Assembly: GCA_002352205.1 (NCBI GenBank) | Contig: DEHZ01000015.1 | Location: forward strand, 1-64,000 | Direction: 5' to 3' | Origin: Flavobacterium sp. UBA2787 | Lineage (GTDB): Bacteria > Bacteroidota > Bacteroidia > Flavobacteriales > Flavobacteriaceae | Length of the DNA: 64,000 bases | Part shown: one piece after another, positions 51,010 through 60,024 of the stretch | How positions within the stretch are numbered: the stretch's first letter is position 1 | Layout of the letters: each line of letters opens with the position of its first letter | The notes under the pieces: generated by a model | Told to the model about the DNA's origin: nothing | Databases searched by the model: none | The model's input: the letters and a program-made list of their open reading frames with translations, nothing else | Program-made: the position numbers and the translations under genes

Positions 51010-52617
51010 TTAAAAACGATAGCTTACACCTGAATATAAGCCAATAAAATAGGGCTTAAATCCACCGTCGTTGCTACTAAATGTATTGAGTTGATATTTA
51101 AAAGTAGGTTCAAAATTTGCTTGAAACGACTTCCAAAATCGGTATCTGAAACCAAGTCCAACATTGGTGCTAAAATGAACGGAGCTCAGATTATTAGCTT
51201 TTCCTAATTCGGCAGAGAAACCATCGGAAACTACCATTAAACTATTGTTGTTGAGTAATAAAGTACTAAATCCTCCAATTACATCTATTCCAAATTTTTT
51301 ATTAATAACTTTATAGGATAACTCCAGCGGAATTTCATAATATTCCATACTTTGCTCTATGGCTCCTTGCTGCGTCCAAGCCATTGATGTTTCTCCTGCT
51401 GTAAAGTTGATGTTTTGCACAACGATTGTTGCAACGTTTGATGTGCTCGTTGAACTTAACGATGCCATTTCTCTACCTTCCAAAGAGGCATAAAATTCAA
51501 CGCCGTTAGTTAAATATTCAAAATTAACTTTGTTAATACCGGTTCTTAAAGTTAGTTTTTTACTCACATCATAATTTACTCCAAGACCGTAACTCATTGT
51601 GCTTTGATATTCTTTGTTGTTACTTGCAAATTGACTGTCGATTGGAGAACCGTTGGAAGATGAACCTAAATAAACAGGGGCAACATTTGAGGTAATTTGC
51701 CATTTGTTTTCTTTAGGTTCAACTTTAGGTTTTTGATCTTTTTCTTTTTCTTTTAGCAATTCTCCCAACGTATTCAACTCTTCGTTTGTTGCAATTAGCG
51801 TTGCAACAGATGTAGAATCGATTTTATTTTTATCAATTTTAGAAGAATGATCTTCTAATACAAATTGTTTATCGTTTTTGATGATGTTATTTTCGGTTAA
51901 AATTCCGGTTTTATTTTTTTCTGATTCTATGACTTTATTTTTTTGATCGGTTGTTTTTTGATTGTTTAAACCCGAGTTTACAATCGCCGCTTCAGATTCA
52001 GAAATTGTTTTTAATTTTTGATTATTTGTATTAGAATTATCAACTAATTCGGAATTATTTGTTTTGTTTAAATTCTTTTTATTTTCCTCTTTTAAAAGAC
52101 TTTTTTTGTCTTTATCGGAAGAACTTGAAACTAATTCTGTTTTTACTTTCTTGTTCAGGTTGTTTGTATTGTTATTATGTAGATTTTCTTTTTGGGATGA
52201 TTTTTCAGGATTAGAATTCTCATTAGCAACCTCTTCATCTGATAAAAATGAAGGTTTTCCGTTCATCGAATCATCATTTTTCAAATCAATATCAGAAGAA
52301 TTCAATTCATCTTCACTTTTTTTATTATCTGAATCAACAATACTATTTTCATTAGTCAATGAATTTGTTTTCTCTTCTATAACAATTGGATTAGTTGTAT
52401 CAATTTTTGATTGATTTAAAAGTGCACGTGTTCCTAAAAACCCAAAAATCAGCAAAGCAGCAAGTCCGGATAGTTTATACCAAATCGGGATGATTCTTCT
52501 TTTTTTCTTTTTGGTTAATTCTGCTTCGATGTTTTTCCAAACAATTTCCGGTGGAATTTCTTCAAAATCCTTGAATTGTTCTTGAAATAATCGGTCTAAA
52601 TTCTTTTTATCTTTCAT
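51010..52617 (-). CDS. Anti-sigma-like protein fused to an outer-membrane-type beta-barrel
   Basis: A 535-residue protein. The N-terminus (about 1-45, DRLFQEQFKDFEEIPPEIVWKNIEAEL) looks like a short anti-sigma segment. One membrane helix follows (LSGLAALLIFGFLGTRALL, about 48-66). Residues 75-300 are low-complexity, Asn/Ser/Lys/Glu-rich and surely disordered. The last about 225 residues form a porin-like barrel (WQITSNVAPVYLG, YGLGVNYDVSKKLTLRTGINK, VGLGFRYRFWKSFQANFEPTF, GVSYRF end). Its ATG overlaps the sigma-factor stop. The design could bridge both membranes. Confidence 0.75.
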   Translation of the reverse strand: MKDKKNLDRLFQEQFKDFEEIPPEIVWKNIEAELTKKKKRRIIPIWYKLSGLAALLIFGFLGTRALLNQSKIDTTNPIVIEEKTNSLTNENSIVDSDNKKSEDELNSSDIDLKNDDSMNGKPSFLSDEEVANENSNPEKSSQKENLHNNNTNNLNKKVKTELVSSSSDKDKKSLLKEENKKNLNKTNNSELVDNSNTNNQKLKTISESEAAIVNSGLNNQKTTDQKNKVIESEKNKTGILTENNIIKNDKQFVLEDHSSKIDKNKIDSTSVATLIATNEELNTLGELLKEKEKDQKPKVEPKENKWQITSNVAPVYLGSSSNGSPIDSQFASNNKEYQSTMSYGLGVNYDVSKKLTLRTGINKVNFEYLTNGVEFYASLEGREMASLSSTSTSNVATIVVQNINFTAGETSMAWTQQGAIEQSMEYYEIPLELSYKVINKKFGIDVIGGFSTLLLNNNSLMVVSDGFSAELGKANNLSSVHFSTNVGLGFRYRFWKSFQANFEPTFKYQLNTFSSNDGGFKPYFIGLYSGVSYRF

Positions 52618-53162
52618 TTGGCTTCATTCATTTCATTCGACGCCTTGTTTTCTATTTTTTCTTTTAAAATCGCTCTTGCTCTGGAGAGATTTGATTTAGA
52701 TGTACCTTCGGAAATGTTCAGCATAGTTGAAATTTCTTTATGCGAATAATTGTCTAAAACATACAAATTAAAAACTAAGCGATATTTATCTGGTAACTCC
52801 TGAATTATTTTTGTCAAAAATTCCATCGATACCGTTTCTTCATCTACTTCTACATCAACTACATCGGGATAATTCTCCGATACAATTTCAAAAACACCTT
52901 GTGTTCTGTATTTTTGAAGAATGTTGTTAATCATCACTCTTTTTGACCAACCTTCAAAAGAGCCTTTAAAATCAAATTGATGTATTTTGTCAAAAATTAT
53001 TAAAAAGCCATCTTGCAAATTATCTTGGGCTTCAGCATAATTCTTCGAATACTTAATGCAAACACTAAACAATTTAGGAGATAATAATCTAAATAATTGC
53101 TCTTGTGCTTTAGTATTGTTGCTTTTGCATTCATGTATGAGTAATTCTAGATTCACTCGCAA
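52614..53162 (-). CDS. ECF-type RNA polymerase sigma factor
   Basis: A 182-residue sigma-70 family factor. Region 2 (about 15-85) contains AQDNLQDGFLIIFDKIHQFDFKGSFEGWSKRVMINNIL. Region 4 (about 120-175) contains LPDKYRLVFNLYVLDNYSHKEISTMLNISEGTSKSNLSRAR, a helix-turn-helix. The frame begins with TTG at 53162, or GTG two codons on; no ATG exists at the N-terminus. Its stop overlaps the start of the barrel-fused anti-sigma-like gene (ATGA), which strongly suggests that the pair works together. Confidence 0.93.
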   Translation of the reverse strand: MRVNLELLIHECKSNNTKAQEQLFRLLSPKLFSVCIKYSKNYAEAQDNLQDGFLIIFDKIHQFDFKGSFEGWSKRVMINNILQKYRTQGVFEIVSENYPDVVDVEVDEETVSMEFLTKIIQELPDKYRLVFNLYVLDNYSHKEISTMLNISEGTSKSNLSRARAILKEKIENKASNEMNEAK

Positions 53163-53179
53163 TGGTTTTCTAATATGAT

Positions 53180-53605
53180 TTAATCACTGTTTACCGGAAC
53201 TTCTACTTCTTCAAAAATATTATTCCCTTCTTCATCTTTTCCTTTATAAAATTTAAATAAATAAGTATCTGTGTTTATTACTTTAAAGTCCAAACTCACT
53301 TCTCTAAGATTATCTTCATTTTCATCAAATGGCAGACAACTATTTTCATTAATAACTAGGCTTTGAATGGCAAAGGTGCGTTCATTTAAATATCGATCAA
53401 AATATATACCACCATAAGAGTGGCAAATTGTTGGAAGTTTGTAATACAATTTAATTTGATGTGTTGCACTAAAATCAAATGTATCAGGAACAATAAAACT
53501 ATCGACAGGAAGTATTTCATAATGATAACTGGGAACATTATCTTCATTCAATGAACAAGAAATCAAGCTAATGATAAATAAAATTAATAAAACAAACTTT
53601 TTCAT
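53180..53605 (-). CDS. Hypothetical lipoprotein upstream of the sigma factor
   Basis: A 141-residue protein with a lipoprotein signal (IISLISC, Cys17). The mature part is beta-rich, with paired Cys residues (LPTICHSYGGI, NENSCLPF) and a Phe/Tyr-rich end (LFKFYKGKDEEGNNIFEEVEVP). I recognise no family. It is 17 bases upstream of the ECF sigma gene on the same strand and downstream of the recA terminator, so it is probably the first gene of the sigma operon. Confidence 0.7.
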   Translation of the reverse strand: MKKFVLLILFIISLISCSLNEDNVPSYHYEILPVDSFIVPDTFDFSATHQIKLYYKLPTICHSYGGIYFDRYLNERTFAIQSLVINENSCLPFDENEDNLREVSLDFKVINTDTYLFKFYKGKDEEGNNIFEEVEVPVNSD

Positions 53606-53664
53606 AAAATTAAAAATTATAATTTATAGATGGTATAAAACTAAAAAGGTTGCGTTATAGTCAC

Positions 53665-53692
53665 AAAAAAACCCGAAAATTTTCGGGTTTTT
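53665..53692 (-). terminator. recA terminator
   Basis: AAAAACCCGAAAATTTTCGGGTTTTT forms a perfect hairpin, with a T run on the minus strand, four bases past the recA stop. Confidence 0.88.
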
Positions 53693-53696
53693 ATTT

Positions 53697-54698
53697 TTAT
53701 TCAGCTTCTTTTATTTTGTCTTTAATTTTTACTTCTAATTCATCTGCTAATTCAGGATTGTCTTTGATAAGTGCTTTCACAGCATCTCGACCTTGACCTA
53801 ATTTTGTTTCGCCATAACTAAACCAAGAACCTGCTTTTTTGATAATTTCAAATTCAACAGCTAAATCTAAAATTTCTCCTGTTTTTGAAACACCTTCGCC
53901 ATACATAATGTCAAATTCGGCAGTTCTGAAAGGTGGAGCAACTTTGTTTTTAACGACTTTTACTTTAGTTCTGTTTCCTATTACATTTTCACCGTCTTTG
54001 ATTTGCGATGATCTTCTAATATCTAATCGAATAGAAGCATAAAATTTCAAAGCGTTTCCACCGGTTGTTGTTTCAGGATTTCCGAACATTACACCAATTT
54101 TTTCACGTAATTGATTGATAAAGAATACAGTACAATGTGTTTTGCTGATGGTTGCTGTCAATTTTCTTAACGCTTGAGACATTAAACGAGCGTGTAATCC
54201 CATTTTGGAATCACCCATTTCGCCTTCAATTTCACTTTTTGGAGTTAAAGCAGCAACTGAGTCAATTACAACAATATCAATAGCTCCAGAACGAATTAAA
54301 TTTTCGGCAATTTCTAATGCTTGCTCACCATTATCTGGTTGCGAAATGATTAAATTTTCAATATCAACACCTAATTTTTCTGCATAATTTCTATCAAAAG
54401 CATGTTCAGCATCAATAAATGCTGCTATTCCGCCTGCTTTTTGAGCTTCGGCAATAGCATGAAGCGTCAAAGTCGTTTTTCCTGAGGATTCCGGACCATA
54501 TATTTCTATAATTCTTCCTTTAGGATATCCGTTTACTCCAAGTGCTAAATCAAGACCAAGCGATCCGGATGAAATACTTTCTACTTCTTCAACCGCTTTG
54601 TCACCCATTTTCATCACCGTGCCTTTTCCGTAGGTTTTGTCTAGTTTGTCTAACGTTAATTGAAGGGCTTTTAATTTGGCTTCTTTTTCTGAACTCAT
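53697..54698 (-). CDS. recA: Recombinase RecA
   Basis: A 333-residue DNA strand-exchange ATPase. The start [19 protein letters not shown] is preferred over an upstream ATG that adds eight untypical residues. Walker A is GPESSGKTT near residue 68; Walker B is [12 protein letters not shown]; the MAW region [20 protein letters not shown] and DNA-binding loop 2 [20 protein letters not shown] are normal. The C-terminus is Lys/Glu-rich. A TACTTTTA element upstream (one mismatch from the -7 consensus) could serve as promoter. No LexA-type box was recognised. Confidence 0.98.
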   Translation of the reverse strand: MSSEKEAKLKALQLTLDKLDKTYGKGTVMKMGDKAVEEVESISSGSLGLDLALGVNGYPKGRIIEIYGPESSGKTTLTLHAIAEAQKAGGIAAFIDAEHAFDRNYAEKLGVDIENLIISQPDNGEQALEIAENLIRSGAIDIVVIDSVAALTPKSEIEGEMGDSKMGLHARLMSQALRKLTATISKTHCTVFFINQLREKIGVMFGNPETTTGGNALKFYASIRLDIRRSSQIKDGENVIGNRTKVKVVKNKVAPPFRTAEFDIMYGEGVSKTGEILDLAVEFEIIKKAGSWFSYGETKLGQGRDAVKALIKDNPELADELEVKIKDKIKEAE

Positions 54699-54807
54699 AA
54701 TATTTGGCTTTATTTTATACAATTGTTTTGGTAAAAGTACTTTTTTTTTTGATTTGTAAATAATTTATTTTTCCACAAAAGCAATCGGCTAAGTTATTTT
54801 GATTTAT

Positions 54808-54815
54808 TACTTTTG
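54808..54815 (+). promoter_or_regulatory. -7 promoter box for plsC
   Basis: TACTTTTG matches TAnnTTTG and lies 19 bases before the plsC start. No TTG at the usual -33 distance. Confidence 0.5.
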
Positions 54816-54833
54816 CAATGATTCCAAAACACA

Positions 54834-55568
54834 ATGCACAAAATTATCTCATATCCGATTTCGGTTATTTATTACCTCACTTTTGGGTTATTTTTGTGTA
54901 TATTCCATCCAATTCAATGGATTTGTTTTAATTGGTTTGGTTACGAAGCTCACAAAAAAAGTGTCAGCATTTTGAATTTTTTCTTAGTACGGACAACACA
55001 TTTATTAGGAACTACCTATGAATTTCAAAATCGTGAAAAGCTACCACAAGGCGTTCCGTTGATTATTGTTGCCAATCATCAAAGTTTATATGATATTCCT
55101 GCAATTATTTGGTTTATGCGAGATTGGCATCCCAAATTTGTCAGTAAAAAAGAACTAGGCAAAGGAATTCCAAGTGTTTCATACAATTTAAGGCATGGAG
55201 GTTCCGTTTTAATAGATAGAAAGGATCCCAAACAAGCATTGTCTGCTATTCGTGTGATGGCCGAGTACATCGAAAAATACAATCGTTCCACTGTTATTTT
55301 TCCTGAAGGAACTCGAAGTAAAACGGGTGTTCCCAAGAAATTTTCAGAAAATGGTTTGAAAATTTTGTATAAATACTCTCCTTCGGCTTATATTGTACCT
55401 ATTTCAATCAATAATTCTTGGAAAATGAATCGATTTGGACAATTTCCAATGGGATTAGGAAATAAAATTACATTTACAATACAAGAACCTTTTCCTGTAA
55501 AAGGAATGACGTTCGAAGAAATGATGCAAAGAACAGAAAATGCCGTAGTTAGCGGAATAAAAAATTAA
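54834..55568 (+). CDS. plsC: 1-acyl-sn-glycerol-3-phosphate acyltransferase
   Basis: A 244-residue membrane acyltransferase that makes phosphatidic acid. An N-terminal hydrophobic segment (SYPISVIYYLTFGLFLCIF) is followed by motif I NHQSLYD (His82-x4-Asp87) and motif III FPEGTRSKTG (Glu158). IVPISINNSW is motif IV. The length is usual. It lies four bases before the acyl-ACP desaturase gene, giving a small lipid-synthesis operon with its own -7 box. Confidence 0.95.
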   Translation: MHKIISYPISVIYYLTFGLFLCIFHPIQWICFNWFGYEAHKKSVSILNFFLVRTTHLLGTTYEFQNREKLPQGVPLIIVANHQSLYDIPAIIWFMRDWHPKFVSKKELGKGIPSVSYNLRHGGSVLIDRKDPKQALSAIRVMAEYIEKYNRSTVIFPEGTRSKTGVPKKFSENGLKILYKYSPSAYIVPISINNSWKMNRFGQFPMGLGNKITFTIQEPFPVKGMTFEEMMQRTENAVVSGIKN

Positions 55569-55572
55569 AATT

Positions 55573-56562
55573 ATGTCTATAAAAAACATTCGTTTAGAAG
55601 TAATGCAGTTGCTAGAAAAAAAGGTTGATACTTTTATGAACGATTACTTAATTCCGGTAGAACAAATTTGGCAACCATCCGATTTGTTGCCGGATTCTGA
55701 AAAGGAAACTTTTTTTGAAGAAGTAAAAGAATTGCGTGAAATTGCAAAAGATTTACCCTATGATTTTTGGGTGACTTTAGTTGGTGATACCATTACCGAA
55801 GAAGCTTTGCCAACCTATGAATCGTGGTTGATGGAAGTAGAAGGCGTTGATAATGAAGAAAGAAACGGTTGGTCAAGATGGGTGAGAAGCTGGACCGGCG
55901 AGGAAAATCGTCACGGTGATCTGCTTAACAAATACCTTTATCTTTCCGGTAGAGTGAACATGCGAGAAATCGAAATGACTACGCAACACCTTATTAATGA
56001 CGGTTTTGATATTGGAACCGGAAAAGATCCCTACAAAAACTTTGTTTACACTAGTTTTCAGGAATTAGCTACGTATGTTTCGCACAATCGTGTGGCTCAA
56101 ATGGCAAAGAAATACGGCGACAACAAATTATCTAAAATGTGCAAATTAATTGCCGGCGACGAAATGCGTCATCATCATGCGTATAGTGAATTTGTGAATC
56201 AAATTTTTCAAGTTGATCCAAGCGAAATGATGTTGGCTTTTCAATATATGATGAAACAAAAAATTGTTATGCCGGCTCATTTTTTACGTGAATCAGGACA
56301 AAAAATAAGCTCAGCTTTTGAACAATTTTCGGATTCTGCTCAACGAATTGGGGTTTATACTGCTGCCGATTATGTTGACATTATGCAAAAACTCATCGAT
56401 AAATGGAAAATTGATCAAATGAACGGTTTGACCGATGAAGCCGAAAAAGCCCGTGATTATTTGATGAAACTTCCGGCTAGAATGGCCAAAATTTCTGAAC
56501 GATTAGTGATTCCGGAAACCGGACATGTGTTTAAATGGGTGCAACCTGCTTTGGTGAAATAA
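55573..56562 (+). CDS. Acyl-ACP desaturase (di-iron, soluble type)
   Basis: A 329-residue helical-bundle desaturase that introduces a cis double bond into acyl-ACP. The two carboxylate-His iron motifs are intact: EENRHGDLLNKYL and DEMRHHHAYSEF, which stand about 80 residues apart, with Glu ligands in the preceding helices. It follows plsC by four bases and precedes an HD-domain gene by three. The neighbours suggest supply of unsaturated chains for membrane lipids. Confidence 0.95.
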   Translation: MSIKNIRLEVMQLLEKKVDTFMNDYLIPVEQIWQPSDLLPDSEKETFFEEVKELREIAKDLPYDFWVTLVGDTITEEALPTYESWLMEVEGVDNEERNGWSRWVRSWTGEENRHGDLLNKYLYLSGRVNMREIEMTTQHLINDGFDIGTGKDPYKNFVYTSFQELATYVSHNRVAQMAKKYGDNKLSKMCKLIAGDEMRHHHAYSEFVNQIFQVDPSEMMLAFQYMMKQKIVMPAHFLRESGQKISSAFEQFSDSAQRIGVYTAADYVDIMQKLIDKWKIDQMNGLTDEAEKARDYLMKLPARMAKISERLVIPETGHVFKWVQPALVK

Positions 56563-56565
56563 TTC

Positions 56566-57210
56566 ATGACTATCATAGACAAAACCATTCTTTTTGTAAA
56601 AGAAAAACTCCAGCATGCCGAAGGTGGTCACGATTGGTTTCACATCGAACGCGTTTTTAAAAATGCAGTTTTGATTGCACAAGAAGAAATATGTGATGTT
56701 ACTGTTGTGAAATTAGGAGCTTTATTACACGATATTGCCGATTCAAAATTTCATGACGGCGATGAAGAAATAGGTCCCAAAACAGCAAGAGAATTTTTAG
56801 AAAGTGAACATGTTTCTGAAGAAATTATTGAGCACGTCATTCAAATCATCAAAAATATTTCGTTCAAAGGCGGAAATTTTGAAAAAACGTTTTCATCCAA
56901 AGAATTAGAAATCGTGCAAGATGCGGACCGATTGGATGCGTTGGGAGCCATCGGAATAGCTAGAGCTTTTAATTATGGTGGATTTAAAAACAGAGCATTA
57001 TACAATCCGACTATTTCCCCAAAATTGAACATGACTAAAGAAGAATACAAAAAAAGTGATTCTCCCACTTTGAATCATTTTTATGAAAAATTACTTCTTC
57101 TAAAAGATAAAATGAATACCGAAACCGGAAAAAAATTAGCTCAAGAACGTCACCGTTTTATGGAAACATTTTTGAGCCAGTTTTATGCGGAATGGGAAGA
57201 GGAGAAGTAA
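56566..57210 (+). CDS. HD domain phosphohydrolase (YedJ-like)
   Basis: A 214-residue protein with the HD metal-binding signature: HDWFHIERVFKNA (first His), LLHDIADSKFHDG (His-Asp pair) and QDADRLDALGAIGIARAFNYGG (final Asp). This fits the YedJ-type single-domain HD phosphohydrolases. The substrate is unknown. It is the last gene of the plsC operon and its stop lies against the convergent crotonase gene. Confidence 0.92.
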   Translation: MTIIDKTILFVKEKLQHAEGGHDWFHIERVFKNAVLIAQEEICDVTVVKLGALLHDIADSKFHDGDEEIGPKTAREFLESEHVSEEIIEHVIQIIKNISFKGGNFEKTFSSKELEIVQDADRLDALGAIGIARAFNYGGFKNRALYNPTISPKLNMTKEEYKKSDSPTLNHFYEKLLLLKDKMNTETGKKLAQERHRFMETFLSQFYAEWEEEK

Positions 57211-57993
57211 TTATTCTCCTTTAAATTCCGCTTTTCTCTTCTCTAAAAAAGCCGTTGTTCCTTCTTTAAAATCAGCTGTTCCAAATGATTTTCCGAAGTT
57301 GTTAATTTCTATTTCGTAGCCGTTTATTCCATCTTTATAATTGGCATTTACGGCATCAATGGCATTGGCGATGGCAACAGGAGAATTTTTAGTAATTTTT
57401 GCAGCAATTCCTTTTGTAAATTCAATCAATTCTGCTTGTGGAACTACGTGATTTACTAAACCGTAACTTTTGGCAGTTTCGGCATCAACCATCGTCGCAG
57501 TCATTATCATTTCCATTGCTCGGCCTTTGCCAACTAATTGCGGTAAACGTTGTGTTCCACCATAACCTGGAATTACGCCAAGAGTTACTTCCGGCAAACC
57601 CATTTTGGCATTGTCTGAGGCAATTCTGAAATGAGCAGACATTGCTAATTCTAATCCTCCACCTAAAGCAAAACCGTTTACGGCTGCAATCACGGGTGTG
57701 GATAAATTTTCGACAAAATCAAATAATAATTTTTGTCCTTGTGCCGCTAATTTCCCTCCCTCTTCAACAGAAAAATGGGCAAATTCCGAAATATCGGCTC
57801 CTGCAACAAATGCTTTTTCACCACTTCCCGTGATGATAATTACTCGGGTCGATTTGTCTTTATCTTCGGCATCAAAAGCATGATGAAGTTCTTCAATTGT
57901 AGCTTTGTTTAATGCATTTAGTTTGGTTGGGCGATTAATTATGATGGTAGAAATTCCGTTTTCTTTTTCGATTAAAATATTTTCGTAGTTCAT
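57211..57993 (-). CDS. Enoyl-CoA hydratase/isomerase (crotonase) family protein
   Basis: A 260-residue crotonase-fold protein. The oxyanion-hole loops are AFVAGADISEFAHF and AAVNGFALGGGLELAMSAHFRIA; the two catalytic Glu positions are in LGLPEVTLGVIPGYGGTQRLPQL. It probably hydrates trans-2-enoyl-CoA in fatty-acid beta-oxidation. It lies ten bases after the histidine kinase gene on the same strand, so it may be the last gene of the heme/kinase cluster. A role in short-chain (crotonyl-CoA) metabolism is also possible. Confidence 0.92.
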   Translation of the reverse strand: MNYENILIEKENGISTIIINRPTKLNALNKATIEELHHAFDAEDKDKSTRVIIITGSGEKAFVAGADISEFAHFSVEEGGKLAAQGQKLLFDFVENLSTPVIAAVNGFALGGGLELAMSAHFRIASDNAKMGLPEVTLGVIPGYGGTQRLPQLVGKGRAMEMIMTATMVDAETAKSYGLVNHVVPQAELIEFTKGIAAKITKNSPVAIANAIDAVNANYKDGINGYEIEINNFGKSFGTADFKEGTTAFLEKRKAEFKGE

Positions 57994-58003
57994 AATGTTG
58001 TAG

Positions 58004-59485
58004 TTATTCGTTTGTATTTATTGGCAACAAAACAGTAAATGTTGTGCCTTTATTTTGTTCTGATTCAAAGGTAATTGTTCCATTATAATTTTCGATAATT
58101 TTTTTGATGATACCTAAACCAAGACCCATTCCGCTATTTTTGGTGGTGAATTTAGGTTCAAAAACATACATTTTATTTTCATCGGAAATGCCAATTCCGT
58201 TATCTTTTACTTCAATTTTGACGATAGAATTTTCTTCAGAAACTGAAATGACAACGCTCGGATTTGGATTTTCATCCGTGATGGCCTGCGTTGCATTTTT
58301 TACCAAATTGGTGATAATTCGGATTAACTGCGTTCGATCCATCAACATAAAAATTTCTTTTTTAGTTGATTCAAAATGAATGTAATTTTCATTAAAAATT
58401 TCTAATCCTAAACCAACAACTTCCACTACATTTATCAATTCATTTTGTTGTGCCGGCATCGATGCAAAATTTGAAAACGCATTGGCTACCGAACTCATTA
58501 TGTCGATTTGTTGTAATAGCGTTTTGGTATAGTCATCTAATTTTTGTTTGATGTTTGGATCGTTTTCATCAAATTTTCTTTGAAAACTTTGCACCGTCAA
58601 TCGCATTGGCGTTAGTGGATTTTTCACTTCGTGTGCAACTTGTTTTGCCATTTCCCGCCAAGCTTGTTCTCGTTCGCCTTGTGCTAATTTCACAGCACTT
58701 TCCTCCAATTCATCCACCATGTTGTTGTAGGCTTCAACGAGCAATCCTATTTCTCTGCTGCTGGTTTCTAATTCAATTTTTTCATTTTTTTTGTTCAATT
58801 GCGTCTCGGTTAACTTATCAGAAATTGTTTTAATAGATTTTGTAATAAAACTAGATAAAAAATAAGCCAAAACTCCCGAAAGCAGGAGCATAAAAGCATA
58901 CACTTGTCCGAATCGGATCATAAATTTCCGCAATTCACGTTCATAATAACCATCGTCTTCAATGTACGGAAGGTTCAAAATGGCTAAAGGTTTAAATTGT
59001 AAATCTTTGATTTCACTGTAAGAAGATAAATTTTTGATGCCATTAATTTTGTTCACTTCCACATATCTTTTATCCATACTTGATTGCACAAGCCGAACAA
59101 TATAATTTTCAATTGATTTTGGTTCGTCATCTATCGCAAAAGAAGATTTTGATGATTTTAAAAGTTTACCATTCAAATCATAAAAATTAATTTCTAAGGC
59201 ATGAATATCAGAAAGTTCATGAATTTTATCTCTTTCGGAAAAAATAAGCGGAATATTTTCGGTTGTTAACGGATAAGTGGTGTTTTTTAGAATGTAATTG
59301 ATGTTTTCTTTTATCGCCGTTTCTTTTCGTTCCAATCTTTCCTGATGGTAATCTTTGGCTTCATTTCTAAATTGAATAATAGAAACCGAAGCAATCAAAA
59401 TAGAGGAAATAACAGTTAGAAAAATCATCGAAATGAAAATTCTAACCCGAAGTGAAAGCTTACTTATTTTTTTAGAAAAACTCAC
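58004..59485 (-). CDS. HAMP sensor histidine kinase, NtrY-like
   Basis: A 493-residue membrane sensor kinase. Helix 1 (VRIFISMIFLTVISSILIASVSI) and helix 2 (FGQVYAFMLLLSGVLAYFL) flank an extracytoplasmic domain of about 150 residues. A HAMP segment leads to the phosphoacceptor His in QVAHEVKNPLTPMRLT. The ATP-binding domain shows NLVKNATQAI, DNGIGI and GMGLGLGI. The start is GTG and overlaps the hemJ stop (GTGA). No response regulator gene is adjacent, so the partner is unknown. Confidence 0.93.
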   Translation of the reverse strand: MSFSKKISKLSLRVRIFISMIFLTVISSILIASVSIIQFRNEAKDYHQERLERKETAIKENINYILKNTTYPLTTENIPLIFSERDKIHELSDIHALEINFYDLNGKLLKSSKSSFAIDDEPKSIENYIVRLVQSSMDKRYVEVNKINGIKNLSSYSEIKDLQFKPLAILNLPYIEDDGYYERELRKFMIRFGQVYAFMLLLSGVLAYFLSSFITKSIKTISDKLTETQLNKKNEKIELETSSREIGLLVEAYNNMVDELEESAVKLAQGEREQAWREMAKQVAHEVKNPLTPMRLTVQSFQRKFDENDPNIKQKLDDYTKTLLQQIDIMSSVANAFSNFASMPAQQNELINVVEVVGLGLEIFNENYIHFESTKKEIFMLMDRTQLIRIITNLVKNATQAITDENPNPSVVISVSEENSIVKIEVKDNGIGISDENKMYVFEPKFTTKNSGMGLGLGIIKKIIENYNGTITFESEQNKGTTFTVLLPINTNE

Positions 59486-60024
59486 TGCTTTCGTTCTCTA
59501 ATTCGTTTATACAATTTAAATCCAATCATAATCATAATCGAAAAAACAAAAATTCCGATTACGCCATAAATCCAATTAATAGCATTTTTTAAAATCACTA
59601 AAAACACAACTGCAAACAAAATTAATGTCGCTCCCTCATTCCATAAACGGAAAAAATTAGAACTGTTTTTAACTTCATTTTGTTGTAATTGTTTAAAAAT
59701 GAGATGGCATTTGATATGATAAGCATATAATAAAACCACAAATCCTAATTTAACAATCATCCAATCTTGTTCTAACCAAGCGGGAATTAAATGTAATAAC
59801 CAAAAAGCAAAAATGCTGGCTAAAACCGCACTTGGCCAAGTAATGATGTACCACAATCGATATTGCATTAATTGGTATTGTTTGATTAAAATGCTTTGTT
59901 CCGGTTCAGGTTTCTGTTTGGCTTCGGCGTGATACACGAACAATCGAACAATGTAAAACAGCCCGGCAAACCAAGTAATGACAAAGATGAGGTGTAAAGC
60001 TTTGATGTAGTTATAAAATTCCAT
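59482..60024 (-). CDS. hemJ: Protoporphyrinogen oxidase HemJ (CopD family membrane protein)
   Basis: A 180-residue protein; the ATG at 60024 (MEFYNYIKALHLIFVITWFAGLFY) is chosen over a TTG 12 bases upstream. Four membrane helices are predicted. The HemJ pattern is present: KALHLIFVITWFAGLFYIVRLFVYH with conserved His, then a later YHIKCHL. HemJ oxidises protoporphyrinogen IX in bacteria lacking HemG/HemY. Its neighbourhood with hemH and hemA supports the role. It overlaps the MATE gene by 14 bases. Confidence 0.88.
   Translation of the reverse strand: MEFYNYIKALHLIFVITWFAGLFYIVRLFVYHAEAKQKPEPEQSILIKQYQLMQYRLWYIITWPSAVLASIFAFWLLHLIPAWLEQDWMIVKLGFVVLLYAYHIKCHLIFKQLQQNEVKNSSNFFRLWNEGATLILFAVVFLVILKNAINWIYGVIGIFVFSIMIMIGFKLYKRIRERKQ

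Noticed and set aside
54699..54722. Upstream ATG for recA
   Set aside because: The added MYKIKPNI has no counterpart in RecA; the internal ATG gives the standard start MSSEKEAKL.
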